From contig NZ_BCFL01000031.1 in NCBI RefSeq assembly GCF_002217755.1, forward strand, positions 62,001-126,000: a DNA stretch of 64,000 bases, given 5' to 3'. Below, piece after piece: positions 56,889 to 64,000 of the stretch; within the stretch, counting starts at the first letter, position 1, and every line of letters starts with the position of its first letter. The position numbers and the translations under genes were made by a program. This DNA is from Streptomyces hyaluromycini (GTDB lineage: Bacteria; Actinomycetota; Actinomycetes; Streptomycetales; Streptomycetaceae). The notes below the pieces were generated by a model that saw only the letters and a program-made list of their open reading frames with translations, was not told the DNA's origin and searched no databases.

Positions 56889-57269
56889 TCACTTGCCCTG
56901 GGCGCTGCCCTGCTGCTCGGCGATGCTCTTGCGGACCTCGTCCATGTCCAGCTTGCGGGCCTGGCCGATGACGTCCGTCAGGGCGGCCTCCGGCAGGGCA
57001 CCCGGCTGGGCGAAGACGGCGACCTGGTCGCGCACGATCATCAGGGTCGGGATCGACTGGATGCCGAAGGCCTGGGCGAGCTCCGGCTGCGCCTCGGTGT
57101 CCACCTTGCCGAACACCAGGTCGGGGTTGTCCTGCGCGGCCTTCTCGTAGACCGGGGCGAACATCCGGCACGGGCCGCACCAGGACGCCCAGAAGTCGAT
57201 GAGGACGAACTCGTTCTCGGTGACCGTCTGGTCGAAGTTCTCCTTGGTGAGCTCCACGGTGCTGCTCAT
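56889..57269 (-). CDS. trxA: Thioredoxin
   Basis: 126 aa. FVLIDFWASWCGPCRMFAPV with the redox pair Cys-Gly-Pro-Cys, and cis-Pro in GIQSIPTLMI. Slightly longer than classical thioredoxin because of a charged C-terminal extension. Cytoplasmic disulfide reductase. Stop lies 17 bp from the convergent aldehyde dehydrogenase stop. Confidence 0.93.
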   Translation of the reverse strand: MSSTVELTKENFDQTVTENEFVLIDFWASWCGPCRMFAPVYEKAAQDNPDLVFGKVDTEAQPELAQAFGIQSIPTLMIVRDQVAVFAQPGALPEAALTDVIGQARKLDMDEVRKSIAEQQGSAQGK

Positions 57270-57403
57270 GCCTGATTCCCTCTTCCTGATGTGGGGGCGT
57301 CCCGGTGTGGGGCGAAACCGATCCCGACAACATGTCCGGCCGGGCAGGTATTCCGCCCCCTACCCGTGTGGCCCGGGCGCACGCCACCGGCAAGACTGGC
57401 CCC

Positions 57404-58831
57404 ATGACGGAATCGGAATCCATCGCTTACGACGTCGTGGTGCTCGGGGCCGGGCCCGTGGGGGAGAACGTCGCCGACCGCACCCGTGCGGCCGGCCTCA
57501 CCACCGCGGTCGTGGAGAGCGAACTCGTCGGCGGCGAATGCTCGTACTGGGCGTGTATGCCCAGCAAGGCCCTGTTGCGGCCGGTCATCGCCCAGGCCGA
57601 CGCCCGGCGCCTGCCCGGCCTCGCCCAGGCGGTCCAGGGCCCCCTCGACACCCCCGCGGTCCTCGCCCGCCGCAACTACTTCACCTCGAACTGGAAGGAC
57701 GACGGCCAGGTCGCCTGGCTGGACGGCATCAGCGCCGACCTCCACCGCGGCCACGGCCGCCTCGCCGGACCCCGCACGGTCACCGTGACCGGCCCCGACG
57801 GCACCCTCACCACCCTCACGGCCCGGCACGCGGTGGCCGTGGCCACCGGGACCCGGGCCCAGTTGCCCGACCTGCCCGGCCTCGCCGAGGTGAAGCCCTG
57901 GACCAGCCGCGAGGCCACCAGCGCCCAGGAGGCACCCGGCCGGCTGATCGTCGTCGGCGGCGGTGTCGTCGCCACCGAGATGGCCACCGCCTGGCAGGCC
58001 CTCGGCTCCCGGGTCACCCTGCTGGTCCGGGGCAAGGGCCTGCTCAACCGCATGGAGCCGTTCGCGGGCGAGCTCGTCGCCGACGCGCTGAAGGAGGCCG
58101 GTGTCGACGTCCGCATCGGCACCTCCGTCGAGTCGGTGACCCGCGAGAACGGCACGGTGGTGGCCGTGACCAACACCGGTGACCGCATCGAGGCCGACGA
58201 GATCCTCTTCGCCACGGGGCGCGTCCCGCACACCGACGACATCGGCCTCGACACGGTCGGCCTGGAACCGGGCTCCTGGCTGCCGGCCGACGACACCCTC
58301 CTGGTCGAGGGCACCGACTGGCTCTACGCCGTCGGGGACGTCAACCACCGGGCGCTCCTGACCCACCAGGGCAAGTACCAGGCCCGGATCGCGGGCGCGG
58401 CGATCGCGGCCCGCGCGGCGGACACGCCGCTCCTGGACGGGCCGTGGGGTGCGCACGCGGCCACCGCCGACCACGGCGCCGTACCGCAGGTCGTCTTCAC
58501 CGAGCCGGAGGCGGCGGCCGTCGGGCTCTCCCTCGCGGAGGCGGAGCAGGCCGGGTACCGGGTGCGCGCCGTCGACGTCGAGTTCTCCTCCGTCGCCGGG
58601 GCGGGGCTGTACGCCGACGGCTACAAGGGGCGCGCCCGGATGGTCGTCGACCTGGATTCGGAGATCCTGCGCGGCGTCACTTTCGTGGGGCCGGGGGTGG
58701 GCGAGCTGATCCACTCGGCGACGGTCGCCGTGGTCGGCCAGGTGCCGATCAGCCGGCTGTGGCATGCGGTGCCGTCTTATCCGACGTTGAGTGAGGTGTG
58801 GTTGCGCTTGCTGGAGGCGTACAGGGGGTAG
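57404..58831 (+). CDS. Pyridine nucleotide-disulfide oxidoreductase, atypical
   Basis: 475 aa. FAD motif VVVLGAGPVGENVADRT, redox disulfide in GGECSYWACMPSKALLRP (Cys-x4-Cys as in lipoamide dehydrogenase), NAD(P) motif LIVVGGGVVATEMATAWQAL, GDVNHRALLTHQGKYQARI, C-terminal dimer domain. The C-terminal catalytic His of the usual HPT motif is replaced: WHAVPSYPTLSEVW. It therefore may not be a true lipoamide or mercuric reductase. ATG at 57404 follows the promoter-like CAAGACT with only 6 nt between, suggesting a leaderless mRNA. Confidence 0.87.
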   Translation: MTESESIAYDVVVLGAGPVGENVADRTRAAGLTTAVVESELVGGECSYWACMPSKALLRPVIAQADARRLPGLAQAVQGPLDTPAVLARRNYFTSNWKDDGQVAWLDGISADLHRGHGRLAGPRTVTVTGPDGTLTTLTARHAVAVATGTRAQLPDLPGLAEVKPWTSREATSAQEAPGRLIVVGGGVVATEMATAWQALGSRVTLLVRGKGLLNRMEPFAGELVADALKEAGVDVRIGTSVESVTRENGTVVAVTNTGDRIEADEILFATGRVPHTDDIGLDTVGLEPGSWLPADDTLLVEGTDWLYAVGDVNHRALLTHQGKYQARIAGAAIAARAADTPLLDGPWGAHAATADHGAVPQVVFTEPEAAAVGLSLAEAEQAGYRVRAVDVEFSSVAGAGLYADGYKGRARMVVDLDSEILRGVTFVGPGVGELIHSATVAVVGQVPISRLWHAVPSYPTLSEVWLRLLEAYRG

Positions 58832-58871
58832 TGGCGAGGGAGCTGACGTCGGTCGGCTGCGGCGCCCTCGT

Positions 58872-58910
58872 GGCTGGTCGCGCAGTTCCCCGCGCCCCTT
58901 TCGGGGCGCT
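58872..58910. repeat. Streptomyces-type intergenic repeat with hairpin
   Basis: GGCTGGTCGCGCAGTTCCCC followed by the hairpin GCGCCCC-TTTC-GGGGCGC (58892-58909). I recognise this as an element scattered between genes in many Streptomyces genomes. It sits after the oxidoreductase stop and could terminate transcription in both directions. Confidence 0.75.
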
Positions 58911-58944
58911 GTCGAGTACCGCGCTCTGACGGGGCGCTGTTGGC

Positions 58945-59589
58945 TTACGGAAGAGTGAAGCCCAGCGCCTGCGCCGCCGTCGCCGGCGTCGGCTGGGTCC
59001 AGCGCTCTGTCATCGCCTCGGTCGACGACAGGGAACGCAGTTCTGCCCGGTCCAGGTACAGCATGCCGTCGAGGTGGTCGGTCTCGTGCTGGACGATGCG
59101 GGCCGGCCACCCCGCGAACACCTCGTCGAGCGCGCGGCCGTTCTCGTCCTGGCCGCGCAGCCGTACCTCGGCGTGCCGGGCCACCACCGCCTGCCAGCCC
59201 GGCACGCTCAGGCAGCCCTCGAAGAACGCGGCGCGGGCGGTGCCCACGGGCTGGTAGGCCGGGTTGACCAGCACCCGGAACGGCTGCGGGACCCGGCCCC
59301 GGGCCGCCGCGACCTCCGCCGGCACCGGCGCCGGGTCCTCGATCACGGCGATGCGGAGCGGGACGCCGACCTGCGGTGCGGCCAGGCCCACGCCCGGGGC
59401 CGCGTGCATCGTGACGCGCAGCGCCTCGACGAACCGGGCCAGCAGGGCCGGGGTCAACTGACCGTCGTACGGCTCGGTTCCACGCCGCAGGACCGGGTCG
59501 CCGGCCGCGACGATGGGCAACGGGCCGCCCGGGCCGAGGAGTTCCTCGACCCGTTCGGCAAGGGGCGCGTGATCGCGGGGAGATGCCAT
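58945..59589 (-). CDS. def: Peptide deformylase
   Basis: 214 aa. All three family motifs are present: GVGLAAPQVG, EGCLSVPG (metal Cys) and QHETDHLDGML (HExxH with two metal His and the Glu). Removes formyl groups from nascent proteins. The start at 59589 has GGGGAG immediately upstream with almost no spacing, so a slightly later start is possible. Streptomyces usually carries several def copies; one near accessory genes may be a secondary or resistance version. Confidence 0.92.
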   Translation of the reverse strand: MASPRDHAPLAERVEELLGPGGPLPIVAAGDPVLRRGTEPYDGQLTPALLARFVEALRVTMHAAPGVGLAAPQVGVPLRIAVIEDPAPVPAEVAAARGRVPQPFRVLVNPAYQPVGTARAAFFEGCLSVPGWQAVVARHAEVRLRGQDENGRALDEVFAGWPARIVQHETDHLDGMLYLDRAELRSLSSTEAMTERWTQPTPATAAQALGFTLP

Positions 59590-59712
59590 CGCGCCAGCAT
59601 GCCATGGAGCGGAGTGTGACGCGGGTCACCTTTCCTGCCGGGAACTCGGTCCACGCGCTCCCCGACTACTGGACCGTCACCGCTCAGCCACGAGTCCCCG
59701 GAGAGCCCGCCG

Positions 59713-61161
59713 ATGTCCACCGCTTCCTCGACCTCCCCCAGTCCCGGCTCCGCTCGATCGGGGGGACCGCCATCGGACGAGGCCCCGCAACCCACCGTCC
59801 CGGCCGCCTCCCCGAGCCGCTGGGCCCCGCTGCGCCCCCTCGTCCTGCGCCTGCACTTCTACGCCGGTGTCCTGGTCGCCCCCTTCCTGCTCGTCGCCGC
59901 CGCCACCGGCCTGCTGTACGCCTTCTCCTTCCAGGCCGAGAAGCTGGTGTACGCCCATGAGCTGACCGTCCCGGTGGGCGAGACCAAGCTGCCGATCTCC
60001 GAGCAGGTCGCCGCCGCCCGCACGGCCCACCCCGAGGGCACGGTCTCCGCGATACGCCCGTCGCCCGAGGCGGACGCGACCACCAGGGTGCTGCTCTCGG
60101 GCGTCGCGGGCGTGAACCCGGACCACACCCTCGCGGTGTTCGTCGACCCGTACACCGGCAAGGTGCGCGGCGCTCTCGAACAGTACGGATCGACGGGCGC
60201 GCTGCCCCTGCGCACCTGGATCGACGAACTCCACCGCGACCTCCACCTGGGCGACACCGGCCGGCTCTACAGCGAGTTCGCGGCGAGCTGGCTGTGGGTG
60301 ATCGCGGGCGGCGGCCTGGTGCTGTGGTTCTCCCGGCGCCGGGCGCTGCGCAAGGTGCGCGGCACCAGCGGGCGACGGCGCACGCTGGGCCTGCACGGCA
60401 CCGTCGGCGTGTGGGCCGCCGCCGGTTTCGTCTTCCTCTCTGCGACCGGCCTGACCTGGTCCACCTACGCCGGCGCCAACATCGACGAACTGCGCACCTC
60501 CCTGGGCCAGGCCACCCCGTCCGTCTCGGCGGCCGTGAGCGGCGGCGAGCACGCGGGACACGGCACGGCGGCCGGCACCGGCGGCGACGCCGAGCACGGC
60601 GTCGGCCTGGACAGGGTGCTCGCGGCCGCCCGTGCCAAGGGGCTCGGCGACCCTGTCGAGATCGTCCCGCCCGCCGGCGCGAACAGTGCCTACGTGGTCA
60701 GGCAGGTCCAGCGCAGCTGGCCCGAGAAGCAGGACTCCGTCGCCGTGGACCCGGGCACCGGCGAGGTGACCGACGTCCTGCGCTTCGCCGACCATCCGGT
60801 GCTCGCCAAGCTCACCCGCTGGGGCATCGACCTGCACACCGGCATCCTCTTCGGCCTCGTCAACCAGCTCGCCCTGGCCCTGCTCGCGCTCTCCCTGATC
60901 CTGCTGATCCTGTGGGGCTACCGGATGTGGTGGCAGCGCGGCCGCGGCGCCACGTTCGGCCGGCCGGTCCCGCGCGGGGCCTGGGCGGAGGTCCCGCCGT
61001 ACCTCCTCGTCCCGGCGATGGCGGTGATCGCGGTCCTCGGCTACTTCGTGCCGCTGCTCGGGATCCCGCTGGCCGCCTTCCTCGCCGTGGACATCGTCCT
61101 CGGCGAGATCGCACACCGTCGCGGCGGGCGGACGTACGGGGGCAGGGCCGGCGTGAAGTAG
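59713..61161 (+). CDS. PepSY-associated transmembrane protein
   Basis: 482 aa. Four or more membrane helices (RLHFYAGVLVAPFLLVAAAT; SWLWVIAGGGLVLWF; GTVGVWAAAGFVFLSATGLTW; LALALLALSLILLILWGYRM) with PepSY-type extracellular segments, DELHRDLHLGDTGRLYSE, and a His/Gly-rich loop GGEHAGHGTAAGTGG. The family is linked to iron/copper-siderophore reduction and uptake. GGAGAG before the start. Metal-related function is family inference; the downstream BlaI/M56 pair is separately promoted. Confidence 0.88.
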   Translation: MSTASSTSPSPGSARSGGPPSDEAPQPTVPAASPSRWAPLRPLVLRLHFYAGVLVAPFLLVAAATGLLYAFSFQAEKLVYAHELTVPVGETKLPISEQVAAARTAHPEGTVSAIRPSPEADATTRVLLSGVAGVNPDHTLAVFVDPYTGKVRGALEQYGSTGALPLRTWIDELHRDLHLGDTGRLYSEFAASWLWVIAGGGLVLWFSRRRALRKVRGTSGRRRTLGLHGTVGVWAAAGFVFLSATGLTWSTYAGANIDELRTSLGQATPSVSAAVSGGEHAGHGTAAGTGGDAEHGVGLDRVLAAARAKGLGDPVEIVPPAGANSAYVVRQVQRSWPEKQDSVAVDPGTGEVTDVLRFADHPVLAKLTRWGIDLHTGILFGLVNQLALALLALSLILLILWGYRMWWQRGRGATFGRPVPRGAWAEVPPYLLVPAMAVIAVLGYFVPLLGIPLAAFLAVDIVLGEIAHRRGGRTYGGRAGVK

Positions 61162-61189
61162 CGTGGTCAGACACGCTGACGCGCGTGTC
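61159..61189 (+). promoter_or_regulatory. blaI promoter/operator candidate
   Basis: -10-like TAGCGT (61159-61164), overlapping the preceding stop codon, followed by the dyad GACACGC-TGACGC-GCGTGTC (61170-61189), which would cover the transcription start. GACA...TGTC ends resemble BlaI/MecI-type operators. Confidence 0.55.
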
Positions 61190-61218
61190 ACCACCGACGC
61201 CGGAGGGAGACGGGGACT

Positions 61219-61635
61219 ATGGCACGGGCCCGGCGGGGGCAGGGGGAGCTGGAGGGCCAGGTGCTGGGTGCGCTGCGCGAGGCCGACGGTCCCGTCACCG
61301 CCGCCTGGGTGCAGGAGCGGCTCGGCGGCGACCTCGCCTACACCACCGTCGTGACCATCCTGACCCGGCTGCTCGCCAAGGACGTCGTCGCCCGCGAGCG
61401 GCACGGCCGTTCCTTCCTGTGGACACCCACCGCCGACGTGGCCCGGCTCGCCGCCCTGCGGATGCGCCGGCTCCTCGACCTGGAACGGGACCGCGAGGCG
61501 GTGCTCGCCAGCTTCGTCACCGCCCTGCCGCCCGGTGATGAGCAGGTGCTGCGGGCCCTGCTGGAGGCCGCCGGGCCGGGCCGGGTGAACACTCGGAACA
61601 CCTCGCCCACCGACCACGGCGGTACGGAAGACTGA
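61219..61635 (+). CDS. BlaI/MecI-type repressor
   Basis: 138 aa winged helix. VTAAWVQERLGGDLAYTTVV and RERHGRSFLWTPTADVARL, then a dimerisation helix. Such repressors are inactivated by proteolysis triggered by the membrane protease next door. GGAGG lies about 13 nt and GGGG nearer the start. Six bp before the M56 gene, so the two form a classic signalling pair. Confidence 0.9.
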   Translation: MARARRGQGELEGQVLGALREADGPVTAAWVQERLGGDLAYTTVVTILTRLLAKDVVARERHGRSFLWTPTADVARLAALRMRRLLDLERDREAVLASFVTALPPGDEQVLRALLEAAGPGRVNTRNTSPTDHGGTED

Positions 61636-61641
61636 CCGTCC

Positions 61642-62562
61642 ATGGGGGTCTTCGTCTTCCTGCCGCTGGTCCTGCCGCTGACCGCGTGGCCCGTCGCCCG
61701 GCTGGCCGAGGGGCGGCTGCATCCGCGCGCCGCCACCCGGCTGCTCACCGCGATGGCCGTGGTCATGGCCGGGTGCAGCACGCTCTGCCTGGCCCTGCTG
61801 ATGGTGGTCGGCACCGCCCAGCTCCCCGGCAACCCCCTCCCGGACGGCTGGTCCGACCCGGAGGTACGGGCCTCCGTCCCGCACGACGAGATCGCCGGCC
61901 GCGCCGCCATCCCCGCCCTCGTCGCGGTCGCGGTCCTGGGCGGCCGCACCCTCCACCGGCACCGCCGGGTCACCCGACAGGCCCGCCGGGCGCTCGCCGG
62001 ACTGCCCGGCCGCACGGTCGCCGTGCTGCCCGACCGCACGCCGTACGCCTACGCGCTGCCCGACCGGATCGTCGTCACCACCGCGCTCCTGGACGGTCTC
62101 GCGCCCGGTGAACGCCGGGCCCTGTTCGCCCACGAACGCGCCCATCTCGCCGCCCGCCACCACCGGCACCTGCTCGCCGTCCACCTGGCGGCGCGCGCCA
62201 ACCCGTTCCTGCGGCCCCTGCGTACCGCCGTCGTCTACACGGCCGAGCGGTGGGCGGACGAGGAGGCGGCCCGCTCGGTGGCGGACCGGCGCACGGTCGC
62301 ACGGGCCATCGGCAGGGCGGCGCTGCTGTCCACGGGCACCCCGGCGCCGACGCTGGCCGCACTGGCCGGCACCGGTCCGGTGCCGCGCCGGGTCGCCGCG
62401 CTGCTCGGCCCCGCCCCGGTGGCCCACAGCCGGCCCGCCACGTTCACCGCGGCCGGCCTCGCCGTCTGGGGCGCCGCCGCGGGCACCCTCGTATCGGCGA
62501 TGTCCTCGGCGAACTCGGCGGTGACCCTGTTCCTGGTCCTGCACGCGTCCACCCCGCTGTGA
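61642..62562 (+). CDS. M56-family membrane metalloprotease
   Basis: 306 aa. Membrane helices at the N-terminus (FVFLPLVLPLTAW; AVVMAGCSTLCLALLMVVG), zinc motif FAHERAHLAARHH (HExxH form HERAH) with the third ligand likely in WADEEAARS, and a C-terminal helix. No extracellular penicillin-binding domain is present, so it is not a full BlaR1 sensor; it probably cleaves BlaI in response to another cue. Confidence 0.9.
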   Translation: MGVFVFLPLVLPLTAWPVARLAEGRLHPRAATRLLTAMAVVMAGCSTLCLALLMVVGTAQLPGNPLPDGWSDPEVRASVPHDEIAGRAAIPALVAVAVLGGRTLHRHRRVTRQARRALAGLPGRTVAVLPDRTPYAYALPDRIVVTTALLDGLAPGERRALFAHERAHLAARHHRHLLAVHLAARANPFLRPLRTAVVYTAERWADEEAARSVADRRTVARAIGRAALLSTGTPAPTLAALAGTGPVPRRVAALLGPAPVAHSRPATFTAAGLAVWGAAAGTLVSAMSSANSAVTLFLVLHASTPL

Positions 62563-62568
62563 CGGCCG

Positions 62569-62596
62569 GAGGGCCCCCGGAGATCCGGGGGCCCTC
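62569..62596. terminator. Bidirectional terminator
   Basis: GAGGGCCCCCGG (62569-62580) and CCGGGGGCCCTC (62585-62596) around AGAT: 12 perfect pairs between convergent genes. Confidence 0.88.
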
Positions 62597-62608
62597 GTCG
62601 ATCGCCGC

Positions 62609-62980
62609 TCATTCCTGCGGGAAGTCACCGGCCAGTGCCGAGGCGATCCGCAGATGCGGCTCCGCCTCCTCGTGCCTGGCCTGCCGCTGGAGCGTACGGC
62701 CCAGCATCAGCCGGGCGTAGTGCTCCACCGGGTCGCGCTCGATGACCTCGCGCAACTCGGCCTCCGCGCGGCGCAGTTGGGCCGAGTGGTAGTAGGAGCG
62801 CGCCAGCAGCAGCCGGGGTCCGGTCTGCTCCGGGGCCTCCTCGACCAGCCCGGCGAGCACCCGGGCGGCGCCGGCGTAGTCCTTGGCGTCGAAGAACAGC
62901 TGGGCCCGGGCCCACCGTTCGGCGGCGGTTCCCTGGTCGTAGTACGCCGTGTCGTAAGTCGTGTCGTACGTCGTGTCCAC
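62609..62980 (-). CDS. Small tetratricopeptide-repeat protein
   Basis: 123 aa with about three TPR-like helical pairs: ARAQLFFDAKDYAGAARVL, LLLARSYYHSAQLRRAEAEL and LMLGRTLQRQARHEEAEPHL. GTG at 62980 has an ideal AAGGAGG 6 nt upstream; the N-terminal VDTTYDTTYDTAYY is coded by a short tandem repeat. Likely a soluble protein-interaction module; partners unknown. Divergent from the DHFR-like gene. Confidence 0.85.
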   Translation of the reverse strand: MDTTYDTTYDTAYYDQGTAAERWARAQLFFDAKDYAGAARVLAGLVEEAPEQTGPRLLLARSYYHSAQLRRAEAELREVIERDPVEHYARLMLGRTLQRQARHEEAEPHLRIASALAGDFPQE

Positions 62981-63053
62981 TCGTGACCTCCTTCGGCCCT
63001 GACAACAGACCGGGGTAGTTGAAAATTCCACCAACTCGGCCGGGGTCTGTCTT

Positions 63054-63091
63054 CCGACAAGTTGAGTTTCCTTGACAATTTTTGTTGTCGG
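63054..63091. promoter_or_regulatory. A/T-rich divergent promoter with dyads
   Basis: TTGACA (63072-63077) is a good -35 for the plus-strand gene, with TTAGAG-like sequence at 63092 as a poor, closely spaced -10. CCGACAA (63054-63060) pairs with TTGTCGG (63085-63091), and GACAA/TTGTC (63074-63089) forms an inner dyad, so a repressor probably acts here. Confidence 0.5.
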
Positions 63092-63147
63092 TTAGAGGCT
63101 GGTGCCGCGGAGAACCGCACCAGACCCGAGACTGCGAGGAAACCCCG

Positions 63148-63720
63148 ATGCGAACCCTGATCAGCACTGCCTTCATCTCCCTCGACGGGGTCGTCGAGGG
63201 CCCGGGCGGCGAACCCGGCTACCGGAACTCCGGGTGGACCTTCAAGGACATCGAGTTCGTCCCCGAGGCGTTCGAGATCAAGGGGCGGGAGCAGGAGGAG
63301 TCGGCCGCGGTCCTGATGGGCCGGGCCAGCTACGAGGCGTTCAGCCCGGTGTGGCCGGACATGGCCGAGTTCTCGCACTACAAGACGCTGCCGAAGTACG
63401 TCGTCTCCACCACCCTCACCGTGGACGACCTGGTGTCGAACTGGGGCGAGACCACGATCCTGCGCTCGCTCGACGAGGTCGCCGCCCTCAAGGAGACCGA
63501 CGGCGGCCCGGTCATCGTGCACGGCAGCGCCTCGCTCAACCACGCCCTGTCCGACGCGGGCCTGATCGACCGCTACCACCTGCTCGTCTACCCGCTGCTG
63601 CTCGGCGCGGGAAAGCGCCTGTTCAGCGCCACGGACAAGGACACCCAGAAGCTGAAGCTGGTCGAGCACGAGGTCTACGCCAACGGCGTGCAGAAGAACG
63701 TCTTCGACGTCGTCCGCTGA
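63148..63720 (+). CDS. RibD C-terminal/DHFR-fold protein
   Basis: 190 aa. ISLDGVVEGPGGEPGYRNSG, AAVLMGRASYEAFSPVWPDM, KYVVSTTLTVDD, VIVHGSASLNHALSDAGLID and YPLLLGAGKRLF define the dihydrofolate-reductase-like family. Most members have no known substrate and are not true DHFR. GAGGAA precedes the start. Confidence 0.9.
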   Translation: MRTLISTAFISLDGVVEGPGGEPGYRNSGWTFKDIEFVPEAFEIKGREQEESAAVLMGRASYEAFSPVWPDMAEFSHYKTLPKYVVSTTLTVDDLVSNWGETTILRSLDEVAALKETDGGPVIVHGSASLNHALSDAGLIDRYHLLVYPLLLGAGKRLFSATDKDTQKLKLVEHEVYANGVQKNVFDVVR

Positions 63721-63738
63721 CCCGGCCCCGCGCCGCCG

Positions 63739-64000
63739 TCAGCAGGGCTTGCGCCACACCCCCAGTTCCAGCTTCTTCTGCATCGACGACAGGCCCAGCC
63801 GCCGGGACTCGGCGCAGAAGGCACTGGTCGGTTCCTTGTACTCCACGTGGAAGACCGCCTTGCCCGCCTTGATGAACGGGGTCAGACGCGCGCACTCGTC
63901 GTACTGGGCGCACTCCTCGTCGACCGCGAAGTCGAAGTCGGCGAGCAGCTGCGGGATCTGCGGGAGGTCGTTCTTGAGGCCCACGGACAGGCCGCGTTCA
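63739..64000 (-). CDS. GH114 endo-alpha-1,4-polygalactosaminidase-like, C-terminal part
   Basis: Partial gene; its 5' part lies beyond the right edge. The 87 visible residues end with GLKNDLPQIPQLLADFDFAV, EECAQYDECARLTPFIKAGK and AVFHVEYKEP, then two further Cys near the end. These match the C-terminal half of GH114/TM1410-type glycosidases, which cleave galactosamine-containing polymers and are usually secreted. The signal peptide cannot be checked here. Confidence 0.82.
   Translation of the reverse strand, partial: ERGLSVGLKNDLPQIPQLLADFDFAVDEECAQYDECARLTPFIKAGKAVFHVEYKEPTSAFCAESRRLGLSSMQKKLELGVWRKPC

Noticed and set aside
59677..62628. 983-residue minus-strand open frame
   Set aside because: Antisense to the PepSY, BlaI and M56 genes, each of which has clear motifs.
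1..64000. tRNA or rRNA genes, phage att sites and integrases
   Set aside because: No matching sequence or gene was found on either strand by reading; a tRNA-scanning program would be the decisive test.

Overview
The window reads as high-GC actinobacterial chromosome, almost certainly Streptomyces or a close relative. Supporting signs are very strong third-position G/C bias, many GTG/TTG starts, several promoters whose -10 hexamer lies 6-7 nt from the start codon (leaderless mRNAs), a dense and varied set of regulators (TetR, MarR, XRE-cupin, Lrp/AsnC, GntR, IclR, LuxR-type, PucR, LacI, BlaI), Tat and Sec exported enzymes, and a copy of the intergenic element common in Streptomyces near 58.87 kb. 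No rRNA, tRNA, CRISPR array, prophage or intact insertion sequence was seen. The gene mix (accessory catabolism, secreted enzymes, gene remnants) resembles a chromosome arm rather than the core.

Layout. 0.2-4.4 kb: an SDR/flavin monooxygenase operon divergent from a TetR gene over a perfect operator, then a MarR gene and a SnoaL-like gene sharing one operator type. 4.6-7.7 kb: an esterase-like hydrolase, an XRE-cupin regulator, RidA and a class II aldolase; the three promoters carry the same paired 13-bp operator, so this looks like a self-contained regulon. 7.7-13.2 kb: Lrp/AsnC regulator, acyl-CoA dehydrogenase and E1alpha-E1beta-E2 of a branched-chain 2-oxoacid dehydrogenase (bkd). 13.3-17.4 kb: a DinB-like protein, a small membrane protein, a Tat-exported GH88 hydrolase, and a DUF4097 gene divergent from an unusual two-HTH regulator. 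17.3-19.0 kb: an intact GntR gene between an N-terminal reductase remnant and a C-terminal TPP-enzyme remnant. 19.2-24.5 kb: a DUF3500/HupE pair and two large secreted proteins.

24.5-37.5 kb is the main catabolic island. An XRE-cupin and an IclR regulator precede two divergent transcription units: MhpB-like extradiol dioxygenase plus an MDR oxidoreductase on the minus strand, and on the plus strand a four-component Rieske dioxygenase (alpha, ferredoxin, ferredoxin reductase, beta), an MhpC-like C-C hydrolase, an HcaB-like dihydrodiol dehydrogenase, an acyl-CoA ligase, a small GNAT-like protein, a LuxR-type regulator fused to a hydrolase tail, and a zinc alcohol dehydrogenase. Together the encoded steps match dihydroxylation, rearomatisation, meta cleavage and hydrolysis of a phenylpropionate/cinnamate-like acid. 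The MhpD/E/F steps that finish the pathway are not in the window.

37.6-64 kb: a polyprenyl synthase and a PAS-GAF-PP2C phosphatase; a 1,401-aa fused assimilatory nitrate reductase/flavoprotein with a plausible GlnR box; a PucR regulator divergent from an IorB/IorA-type molybdenum hydroxylase; an esterase; an F420-type LLM oxidoreductase behind a MerR-type promoter; an FMN reductase and TetR; a TetX-like monooxygenase with its TetR and twin palindromes; a LacI regulator and aldehyde dehydrogenase; thioredoxin, a disulfide oxidoreductase, peptide deformylase, PepSY membrane protein, BlaI/M56 pair, TPR protein, a DHFR-like RibD domain protein, and the 3' part of a GH114 gene cut by the window edge.
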